A stretch of DNA of 64,000 nt from Acorus gramineus (taxonomy: Eukaryota > Streptophyta > Magnoliopsida > Acorales > Acoraceae). The stretch covers positions 10,212,507 to 10,276,506 of the forward strand of contig CM060852.1 in NCBI GenBank assembly GCA_030737835.1. The letters are read 5' to 3'. A program made the translations under genes and the position numbers. Below, in pieces: positions 55,181-64,000 of this stretch (position 1 is the stretch's first letter; each line of letters starts with the position of its first letter). The notes under the pieces are model-generated. The model was not told the origin of the DNA, searched no databases, and worked only from the letters and a program-made list of their open reading frames with translations.

Positions 55181-56062
55181 TCAAGAATTTTGGTCGCAAA
55201 CTCGTCGCATCCCGATTTCATACACCAGCTTCTTGAATGTTAATGTCGACAAAGCTTTAGTAAACAAATCTGCAAGATTGTCCTTTGACTGAATTTGTTG
55301 AACATCAATTTCATGTCTCTGCTGGAGCTCATGAGTGTAAAAGAATTTTGGAGAAATATGTTTTGTTCTATCACCCTTGATATATCCCCCTTTGATTTGA
55401 GCAATGCATGCTGCATTGTCTTCATATATAGTTGTTGGAACATCTGTAATGAGAGATAGTCCGCATGCAGTACGAATATGATGAACCAAAGACCTTACCC
55501 ACACACATTCCCGGCTTGCTTTATGGAGTGCAAAAATCTCAGAGTGGTTAGAAGACGTGGCGACCAAAGTCTATTTCGTAGATCGCCAAGAGATTGCTGT
55601 GCCACCGCAAGTGAATACATAGCCTGTTTGTGAGCGAGCCTTGTGAGGATCTGAAAGATATCCTGAATCTGCATAACCCTTTAGTTGTGCACCATTATTG
55701 GAATCCTTTGCATAGAATAGACCTATGTCTGACGTTCCACGAAGATAACGAAAAATGTGCTTCACACCATTCCAATGCCTTTGAGTTGGTGCAGAGCTAA
55801 ATCTGGCCAATAAATTAACTGAAAATGCAATGTCAGGTCTAGTGCATTGGGCCAAATATAATAAGGTACCAATTGCACTAAGATATGGTACTTCAGGACC
55901 AAGAAGATTTTCAGTATCTTCTTTTGGACGAAAAGGGTCCTTCTTTGGGTCAAGTAACCTTACTACCATTGGAGTACTTAATGGATGACATTTGTCCATA
56001 TTAAAACGCTTCAGGATTTTTTCAACATATGTTGTTTGATGAACAACGCTTTTGATTATCAT
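55181..56062 (-). pseudogene. Copia pol fragment: reverse transcriptase C-terminus and RNase H, with in-frame stop
   Basis: The minus strand encodes the end of a Ty1/Copia reverse transcriptase (HQTTYVEKILKRFNMDKCHP, AIGTLLYLAQCTRPDIAFSV, KHIFRYLRGTSDIGLFY) and then RNase H (SSNHSEIFALHKASRECVWV, YEDNAACIAQIKGGYIKGDR, KDNLADLFTKALSTLTFKKL). A stop (TAG, 55573-55571) falls between the two, after AISWRSTK, in an otherwise continuous frame. The 5' end is lost at about 56062: no gag, protease, integrase or 5' LTR follows. The element is dead, and the 3' LTR at 54630-54930 belongs to it. Confidence 0.92.
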
Positions 56063-58340
56063 TCATTCATTGCATAATGGATTATGTTATGTACAGTATC
56101 ATTTCTAGTCTCAATTACAGTCTACACATATTTTGAATTTTTTAAAAATAGTATGTCTCATCTAATAAGATATATGCTTTAATAAAAAAAATAAAGCACA
56201 TGTCTCAATAAATTGCATGGATATTTTTATATAAAATGTGAAAAATTTATATAGAAATATATAATTCGTTAATATGAATATATATTCTAATAATTTTATA
56301 TCGACGTATATGAGACTGGAACTGGGGTTGAAAAAAAAAACTGTATAACAACACTTGCAAAATATTGTCCTTTTGCAGTCTCACGTAACAACGGGCATGC
56401 ATTTTGATTTTTTAAATATATAATTAACTTATACAAAAATAATTATAAAAAATAAATATATATATTTGTATGAATTAAATATATATATTTTCATGTTAAA
56501 TTAAAAGAGTATATACTAATGTAGTAGTATATACTATAATAAATGATTTTATATGTTATATTAGAAACATGGCAACTGTAAATTGGTTACAAAACAAATT
56601 AATGTATTGTGTAATATAAATTTTTATTGCCTATTTGTGTAGCATTATAACAAGTCAGATAGAAGCCCCAAAATTTGATAACTCAGAAAAATTGATAGTT
56701 TTGTGAGAATAAAATATGAAAATTAATATCTTAAAAAGCCAACATAAACTCTGATCATTATTTTAAGTGAAGTTGAATAAACCTATTTATATCAAAAGAT
56801 TAATCTTTTATATCATTAAATAAATCTTAACCAAAACTCTTTCACACGTTCCAAAATATATCACACTACATCTGAGACACACATAATTCCCAAATACAAT
56901 CATTTATCATTTATAAATTAGAAAGTTATATATGTCTATCCACCTTATTCATGAATCACTGTAATTTAGTCCATGTGAATCAAAATAACAAAAAAAATAA
57001 TGACATGAAATGAAGATAAAAAGTACAATCAAATAAAAAAAATTCTCCTATTTTGCTTACATGTTGTGTATTATCTACCACAGATAACACTGTAACAGTT
57101 CCCAAACAGGTGACATTAATCCAAATGGACTTAGAGAAACCAGAGAACCTTTTTCCACTTAAAATCTCAGAGACCACCTTAATGTCATATCCATCTAAAT
57201 TTCTATGACCTTCAATTATTAGCTGATCAACCTTGTAGCATTCACACACACACAACACCCCCCACCACCCCGCAAAAAAAAAAAAACACTGGTACACATA
57301 CAAACACACATATATATATGTATGGGTCAATGCATGAGTTTCAGGAATGAAAGGGAATACAAGGTTAGATTTTAGAGAGAGAGATTGCAAATATTCAAAA
57401 GGATAATCCCCCCTCTCTCTCATCATTATCTTTCTCAGAGAAACAGAAAGAAAAAGCTGCAAAGGGAACCTCTTCGAAACTGGGAGGAATCGATTCCGGA
57501 CTTCTTGTTTTGGCCAAAGCCCTTCAAAGGCTGTCACACACACCTCTCTCCCTCCACTTTCACATCATAATACAAACAAGGAATCTTTTCATCCATCACT
57601 CACACACACAATCTCTCTTTCTCTCTCTTACAATATATATGTGTGTGTGTGTGTGAATAAACCCTAAAAAGCACATGATGGTCCTCTCTTTAATCCACAC
57701 ACAGTGTTCAAAAGAAAATTAAATATATATTTATTCAGAAAAGTTGAATCTTCACCTTGAAGGTAAATTTGTCTAGAATAATTTATCATACTTTAGTTGA
57801 AAAAAAGAGATGATAAAGAAACAGTAAGGGAAGCAATCACATGGGCTAGAGCTAGCTTGGACAATCTTCTCATATTGGACTGAAATGTTGAGACTTGTAT
57901 ATATGCTTTTTTTGTCAATTGGAATGTGTGCAGTTTATATTATAACCTGGGCTAATCATTCTACATTTAAGTAGAGCATATAAAGTATAAACATAGCAAG
58001 AAAAGTATAGTCAGAGGAAGTCCATGAAGACATGATCAGAAATTTATTGTGTTATGAAGGGAAAGTTTGAGATGGATTAGTCTGCCCTGAACTCATTAGG
58101 GTTGTTGGAGACCAACTTAAGATAACCTCACATGTAAATTTATAATGATTGTGACAGTTTTTGCCACAAGACGATTTCTTATCAGAGACCTAACCAGACT
58201 TGAAATGATCTCATCCCCATCTAAACCCTTGCAAAAGACATTGAAATGAGCGATGTGATACTTGAAGAATAAAAACAACATGCATTGGAACAAACCCAAC
58301 TTTGATAACTTGTACTGACATTCGATCAATTATATCCAAC
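56063..58340. other. intergenic DNA downstream of the Dof gene, no gene seen
   Basis: AT-rich, with short microsatellites, (CA)n at about 57241-57256 and (GT)n at about 57639-57654. A 187-codon open frame at 56980-57543 (minus) reads through these and low-complexity Phe/Leu/Val stretches. It matches no family and I do not call it a gene. Confidence 0.45.
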
Positions 58341-58615
58341 ATTGGCATCCATTTAAAGGAGAAAGAGTTGTACATGGTACCATTTCAATTCCCTCAATGT
58401 ACTAAACCCCCCTAATACATTCTCACACAAACCACTAAAACATATCACAAAACATACACACACACACACACTGACACACATGAACAACCAAACTAAAAAC
58501 AACTCAATTAACCCTACAAACCATGTCAAACATTCCACAAACAACACAACACCACCAAAACAAACACTAAAACCAAAGAGCACAAACAAATCAAACATGA
58601 AACTTTCAAATTCTC
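58341..58615 (-). other. probable 3' UTR of the Dof gene
   Basis: The A/C-rich plus strand (ACAAACCACTAAAACATATC...) with a (CA)n tract at about 58456-58471 directly follows the Dof stop codon. On the coding strand it is T/G-rich. Assigned by position only. Confidence 0.4.
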
Positions 58616-59554
58616 TCAAGGAAATGCACCATTAGTAGTACCCGTCCTTGCCGCCGGCAGGTCGGACCACGTGCACGCCTGGTTCCAATACACCCCCAAT
58701 TCGCCCCCGGCGACGGAGACCGGCGTCGGCTCCAAAACCACCGGCGGATCAGGAACCGAAGAAGGCGAAGAAGACAACGACAAGAGTCCCCGGCTTGACA
58801 ACCCAAACTGATCGGCGTAGAATCCCCCGGCGGCCGGCGATCTCAGCCGATGATACAAATCTTGGATCCCATTAGCATTACTACTAGTAGTAGTACCAGA
58901 AGCTTCACCAAACATAAAATCATGTTGTGGTTGTTGTTGTTGTTGGAGATGAAGAGGGAACTGACTGTTCCTCCAAAGGAGAGGTTCCATGTTTGTTGAA
59001 TTCAATGCAGAGTTGGCCCTCAGAATGGCCAAGATATGTGAATTATGCGCCGACGTCTGATGCGGCGGCGCAGGAGCCCATGTCGGCGGGGTGTCATGAT
59101 CCGTGACCAATCCGATGTCGGAACGGGCGGCGGCGGATTTGGGTTTGGCGGCGGAGGAGGAGGTAGCGCAATTGGAGGATTTGGATTTGCGGCAGCCGCC
59201 GCCGATGGGGACGTTGCGGAGGGCGCCGCCACGTGTCCAGTAGCGGCGGCAGGTCTTGCAGAAGTGGCGGGGCTGGGTGAGGTTGTAGTTGTTGTAGTAA
59301 CAGAACTTGGTGTTGGAGGAGTCGCAGCGGGGGCAGCGGAGGTGGTTGTTTTCGGCGGCGGCGGGAGGAGGAGGAGGAGGAGCGGATGAGGGAGATGGTG
59401 ATGATGAAAGGAGAGTGGTGGGTTGAGAAGGGGAGGTGGTGGGGATGGTGTTGACAAATAAGAAGCCTCCACCACCAGCTCCTATGGAGATCTTCTTCCT
59501 CTCCTCATGAACAATTCCTCCTACTCCACTGCTACCAAGCAATTCTTGGATCAT
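58616..59554 (-). CDS. Dof zinc-finger transcription factor
   Basis: A plant-specific nuclear transcription factor. Dof domains bind AAAG cores. Single uninterrupted exon, 312 aa, starting [13 protein letters not shown]. The C2-C2 Dof domain spans about residues 71-125: [20 protein letters not shown], then [20 protein letters not shown] and [10 protein letters not shown]. The four zinc ligands are Cys74, Cys77, Cys99 and Cys102 (CX2CX21CX2C). All invariant residues I know are present. A Ser/Pro-rich stretch with seven consecutive Pro precedes the finger. A His/Gln-rich stretch ([10 protein letters not shown]) and a Trp-containing C-terminus ([10 protein letters not shown]) follow and may form activation regions. 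Introns are often absent in Dof genes, as here. I cannot name the exact orthologue. Confidence 0.95.
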   Translation of the reverse strand: MIQELLGSSGVGGIVHEERKKISIGAGGGGFLFVNTIPTTSPSQPTTLLSSSPSPSSAPPPPPPAAAENNHLRCPRCDSSNTKFCYYNNYNLTQPRHFCKTCRRYWTRGGALRNVPIGGGCRKSKSSNCATSSSAAKPKSAAARSDIGLVTDHDTPPTWAPAPPHQTSAHNSHILAILRANSALNSTNMEPLLWRNSQFPLHLQQQQQPQHDFMFGEASGTTTSSNANGIQDLYHRLRSPAAGGFYADQFGLSSRGLLSLSSSPSSVPDPPVVLEPTPVSVAGGELGVYWNQACTWSDLPAARTGTTNGAFP

Positions 59555-59990
59555 CTTGGATTTTGGTTTTTCTTTTGATGGAATGTTTGTCTTTCAAAGG
59601 AAAGAAAGGATGGGGGGGGTGGGTGGGTGTTTTTAAAAGAGATGGAGTTGAAGAAGAGAAAAGAAGGGTTGGAAGAAGGAAAGTTAGTCTCTGTGTGTTG
59701 GATTTGTAGGGTTGTCTGTGTGTTAGGTTTTAGGTGTTTGGGGAAGATTGTTGCCTTTGGGGAGCTCAACTGTTGGGGTGTGAAAGTTAAAGAGGAAGGA
59801 AAGAAAAAAAAAAGGGAAGAAAGAGAATAGTGGAGTGTCTGTACTATTTGTTGTTGTGATGTATAGATATAGGTGGGGGAAGGGGAAACATTAAAATATG
59901 TAATAATATAATACAGGTGGAGAAGGTTGTAACTTTTTTTTTTTTTAAAATAAATAAAGTTTGAATGGCCTATACAATATATCTCCCACA
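59555..59990 (-). promoter_or_regulatory. 5' UTR and proximal promoter of the Dof gene
   Basis: On the coding strand this is CT-rich leader sequence (long TTCTTCC/CTCTT tracts, about 59630-59830). Upstream of it is a TATATCTATACATC stretch (about 59860-59875) that could serve as TATA region. ORFs here are pyrimidine-tract artefacts. Confidence 0.45.
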
Positions 59991-61230
59991 CACAGTGGAT
60001 AGACCAGTATTAAGTATTAGAAAACATAGATTCGACTAGAAGTCCATAAGATCAGTCCAGAAGAATGTAATAACCTTTTTTTTTTTTTTTTTTGTTCAAT
60101 CTTTTTAGTATCTCAATAAAAATTGAACACATTGATAGTTTAAAGGAAGGTAACCCTTTTATACCAGACCTCAGATCTTTTGGAATTAATGGGAAGGGTA
60201 TGTAATTAACTTTAATATTTATTATTAAATAAATGATAACATTTTTTTTTCAAATATGGAAAAGCTTGGAAGTGGTGAGAGGGATACGTGGGAATAGTAG
60301 TTTAGTTAAAATGTTGGAATTGTTATATCTTTTGGGGGGATTTTTGTCGTTGAGACACAATGATTATGTGTTGAATAAAACGAGTTTATCACGTGGAAGC
60401 ACGTCTAGGGCCAAAGTCCACACATTCCTAAATTTATACATGCAATTCCATCTCTGTGTGGATTATAAACTCTCTTCACTTATTTTTTATTTGATTTGAT
60501 GTACGGATATATAAAATCTAAAGTTAATATAATATGGAGCAGTCTTGAACTAAACTCAAATTGATCATAATTATTATTGCGAAGGTAGTATAGAAGACCA
60601 TTCACTTTCCTTCTTAATTGTAAGGTTTAACTATAATTGTTAAAAATTAATTTTAATCCAGTCTATTAAATCACTAGCTGCTGTGTACATCAAGTTTCAA
60701 ATACTTGAAATTAAATCTTCAGCATTTTTGAGGTAATTAGTTTTTAATGTGACAGTGTAGAGTTAGATTTGATAAATAAGAGATAGATTTGTGTTTCAAA
60801 CTTCTAAATTTTATTTGCCATGATGCGTATATACTTCACTTGATTGAGGATGTGGATTTTTTTATGCAAGAGATACATTCAATATATCTATTTAAATATA
60901 TATTTTATTTCTATCAAATGTGCATATTTCATAAGACAAAACATATATACTTTTTTTTAAAAATGATTGTATCTTTAAATAACAATAATTGGTATAATTA
61001 ATTAACAATTTAACATCACTGCAATTTATAATTAGATCATAATTAGATCATGTAAACTAATGACCACCACTATATCTTATTTTTTCACAAATTTGTTAGA
61101 CCTCAAGTCTTGTACATGTTAGAGACTTTTCAAACCGGGGAAGTATACCCTCATCCTTCTTTTCCATCCTAAACAAATGCATTATGATTCACAAAACAAC
61201 ACATGTTATAGTGTACATATAAACATAGAA
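59991..61230. other. intergenic DNA, no gene seen
   Basis: AT-rich, with a T17 run at about 60075-60094. An 88-codon ORF at 60233-60499 (plus) has no recognisable motif and lies in AT-rich sequence. I do not support it as a gene. Confidence 0.4.
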
Positions 61231-61244
61231 ACTGATTTTTAAAC

Positions 61245-61620
61245 CAGATTTTGCATGCATGCATACATGGATGCATGCGCGAGCGTAGCAGGAGAGATTG
61301 CACGAAAACCGAGGCGTCGTTGTTCCGTGATCAGAGAGTTATATACGACTGACTCGCGCGTGCCGGTTCCCGGCCCGCCAAAAAACAGACTCAGCTTTGT
61401 CGGGCAGCTCGATAAGGACGTGAGACTGGTTCGGGCCGGCCCGACTCGACATTTCACAGATCGGGCGGGCGAACCCAAAAAGAATGACCCGAGTCAGTGA
61501 TATCGATAGACATGAAAAAAAAGAAGAAAGAAAAAAAAGCTGGGACTGGCCGTCAAAGGTTCAGGCCCGAGTCCCCCTCGAAACTCGGGCAACTCGGTCA
61601 GTCACTGTCACCCCCCCCCC
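61245..61620. other. GC-raised island with RY-type CATGCA repeats
   Basis: About 350 bp of CpG-containing, GC-raised DNA in AT-rich surroundings. It opens with TGCATGCATGCATACATGGA and GATGCATGCGCG, i.e. several CATGCA (RY) cores, and ends in a C13 run (61610-61622). Three overlapping short ORFs look like random high-GC frames. It could be a promoter or the remnant of one. No gene is recognisable beside it. Confidence 0.3.
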
Positions 61621-61629
61621 CCCTTCCCT

Positions 61630-64000
61630 TCTCTTTAGCTTTTTTTTTATTATTTTTTTAAATAACCATTTCTCATTAATTAAGGTCACATTGCATGCAT
61701 ATATAAACCATGATGGCATGGCATTGACCCATTGATCATGGTCATGCCTTACATATATCAAGCGTAGAGCAGTATAAAAATCCATATTATTTTGATGTTA
61801 CCACATATTATAATAACAATAATTAGCATTTAGAATGTTTAACATTGTGAAGGCAATCTGCGAATGAATGGGGATTGGTGATGTGGACGAGGAGACTCTT
61901 ACCATCATAAAGTAAGAGAAGGATGTGGGTTGATATATTACCAACTCGACCTCTGTTTTTGTTGTCTTGGATGGAGGGATGTGGGTTATCCATTTTCAAA
62001 AATTTTATTTTATTTTTTTCATTCTCATCTCTCTTTTTTAAACTCATTTAAATTTTATTTATTTTAATTTTAAATTAAAATAAATATACAACAAGTTTTT
62101 TAAAAAAATTGTAAAATTAAATTTTAAATGAACTAAATTAGACTGTGATTGAACAATCAAATGAGTGGAATTTTGAAAAATTCCACGACTGAAATCAACA
62201 CAAGTATAATTGTGCAAAATAATAATAATAATAATAATTTTTACTATTTTTCTATATTTACATATTTATGAGTTAGAAATTTGATTCATTGTTTTAAAAA
62301 TACAAAAATTTTAATTAATTTTTAAAATAATATATAATTTTAAAATCATGCTATGCATGTTCATATATGCCACGGAAAAAAAACACTATGTAAAGACATG
62401 TGATATTGACAAATGTTGACATGACATGACATGACAACCCCCACATGCATGTTCTAGATTCTACATTCCTTCCCCCCCTCCCCTTCGTTTGTGGGGGGTG
62501 GTCCAAATTCACTGCCATTATTGTTCCCTGGTCGTTGGACAAACTGCAGCCTTTCTAGGGTTTCCAACCCTCTCTCATCTCACTCATGTATTATTATATC
62601 AAGAACAGGAGATGCTCCTGTGACAAAAAGGCACCTCTCATGCAATCCTTTTTTATTACTATTCAGTGTGGACAATATTTTGGACGATTTGACGAATGTG
62701 TTACGACTAGGGATGAGTAGGTTTTGATTGTAGGTGGGGGGCAAAACAAAACAAAATAAGAGATCTCCTTCGGATGTTCAACATGCATTTTCACTGTTGT
62801 TTATTCGATCATTTGGGTAGTGTTTTGTTCTACATGTTCTGGACATCGGATATTTTAATAAAAATATTCTTATACACGATAGGTGATAAAAATATTTTTA
62901 TATATGTCAGGTGATTTCATGAAAGATAAAATTCAATTAGTGTTGAATCACATCAGTGTATGTCAGTCTCTAATTAGGAGATGACATATGTCTTAATAAA
63001 TATACGAGATTTTAAAAAGATTTAAAACACGTGTTAGTTTTTAATTGGAGACTGACATTAACTGATATATGTAGCACTGACGAAGCCCAATCTCGATTAT
63101 CGAGCTTAATAAGGATATCATTTTTTTTTATGAGACTGAATGTTTTGTGTGGCAAAACACAATAGATACGTAAGTGGTAAAAATGCACTACTCAAAAAAA
63201 TTAATCCTTTGCGTTATAAATATGGTGATTTTTCATTTGTGAACAGGGCTTCTCAGTCCTCAGTGTGTTAAACATAGAAGATTCTATCACAATTTTTTAT
63301 CAAAATTTTCTTTAGATCACGGATCCTCTGCATTAAATAAACTTAAGTGATTTAAACTTGAAATATTGAGAAGCAAATTAAATGCATGACTCTTGTTACA
63401 TTTTTTTTTCTTTTGATTAATATTTTTTAAAATGACAAAGATGACATATATAGGGCTATAAAGACTATTTTCATGAAGAACACATCATCCGAAATATATG
63501 ATATAATTAAGAGCGTTGTTAATTACATCCAATTTGTGAGATTTTTCCGCAAACATTCTATATGTCTTGACAGCTAATGAGTGTTATATATCTTGCTAAC
63601 ATTTTTTCATGTTCATATAGATTCATGTAATACATCATGAAAAAAAAAAAAAATTTATAAAATTATACATCTAATACAAATTTACTATTTAATCAAAACG
63701 TGAGCGAACTGCATGTGGGACTTTCCCTCCCTCACATTATCCATGATGCAATGAAAAAATGTTGGTACAATGATCAGAGAGAATTCTATTCTGTCTGACT
63801 CCATTCCAAGTTGATTTGATCCGATCAGAGCCCAAGGAAGCTTAGATTTCCCTTAATGGTTTCTATGATTTTTTAAATGCAAACCATATATTCTACCTGT
63901 CACAAAATCTACTTGATTTGTGTTGTTTAATAAAGTAGACACCCATTGTTTAAAATTAGCTCCAATTCCCATGTGAAAGGTCTAGGGTTTGCTTGGGAAT
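61630..64000. other. intergenic DNA to window end, no gene seen
   Basis: AT-rich with poly-A/T runs, an (ATA)n tract at about 62219-62238 and no exon-like stretches. A CTAGGGTTT-type word near 63982 is common in plant 5' leaders and may signal a gene just beyond the right edge. Confidence 0.4.

Noticed and set aside
56980..57543. 187-codon minus-strand open frame
   Set aside because: It runs through (CA)n tracts and low-complexity Phe/Leu/Val sequence, has no domain or splice support, and lies in the AT-rich region downstream of the Dof gene.
59020..59475. 151-codon Pro/Ser/Thr-rich minus frame and matching Gly-rich plus frame
   Set aside because: Off-frame readings of the Dof coding sequence.
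1..64000. CRISPR arrays, bacterial operons, organellar insertions
   Set aside because: No regularly spaced short repeats, no polycistronic prokaryote-like coding and no recognisable plastid or mitochondrial genes were seen.

Overview
This window is nuclear DNA from a flowering plant. It has GT-AG introns, a high-AT background, many small non-autonomous transposons, and six genes from plant families that I recognise. First exons of several genes (SnRK2, ADR1-like NLR, serpin) are GC-rich against AT-rich introns. That slightly favours a monocot or early-diverging angiosperm over a core eudicot, but this is only an inference. I see no bacterial, organellar or viral genes, no CRISPR array, and no convincing tRNA or rRNA gene.

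Layout. (1) 1-2099, minus: most of a NIGT1/HHO-type GARP transcription factor, cut by the left window edge. (2) 2.1-16 kb: long AT-rich intergenic DNA with diverged tandem repeats (3.85-4.85 kb), two copies of a 0.5-0.75 kb transposon family (about 6.03-6.69 and 13.47-14.22 kb, the second with a smaller MITE nested in it), G-box clusters and low-complexity repeats. (3) 16-21.2 kb, minus: exon-like pieces of one or more spliced genes I cannot name, including half of a SWIB domain, plus a SINE-like insertion. (4) 24.96-31.16 kb, plus: a complete 9-exon SnRK2 kinase of the SnRK2.6/OST1 class, 362 aa. (5) 31.40-34.50 kb, minus: a complete 5-exon ADR1-class helper NLR, 822 aa, lying tail-to-tail with the kinase 234 bp away. 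(6) 34.5-41.8 kb: gene-free, with a well-bounded 861-bp Mutator-like MITE. (7) 41.78-47.34 kb, minus: a complete 14-exon nucleobase-ascorbate transporter, 543 aa. (8) 48.34-51.21 kb, minus: a complete 2-exon serpin, 394 aa, with an LR-type reactive centre. (9) 51.2-58.6 kb: foldback elements, an (AT)35 microsatellite and a truncated Copia retrotransposon with its 3' LTR. (10) 58.62-59.55 kb, minus: an intronless Dof transcription factor, 312 aa. (11) 59.6-64 kb: no gene recognised.

The genes do not form an operon-like system. Known family roles are nitrate/phosphate signalling (HHO), abscisic-acid signalling (SnRK2.6), immune signalling (ADR1), transport (NAT), protease control (serpin) and transcription (Dof). 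The observations most worth following are: a 9-bp slippage insertion in the otherwise very conserved kinase core; a precise LINE insertion with a 12-bp target duplication in a kinase intron; an Arg-to-Gln change in the NAT signature; opposite-facing copies of one MITE family in two introns of the same transporter transcript; and the tail-to-tail kinase/NLR pair. I found no evidence for a wholly new biological system.
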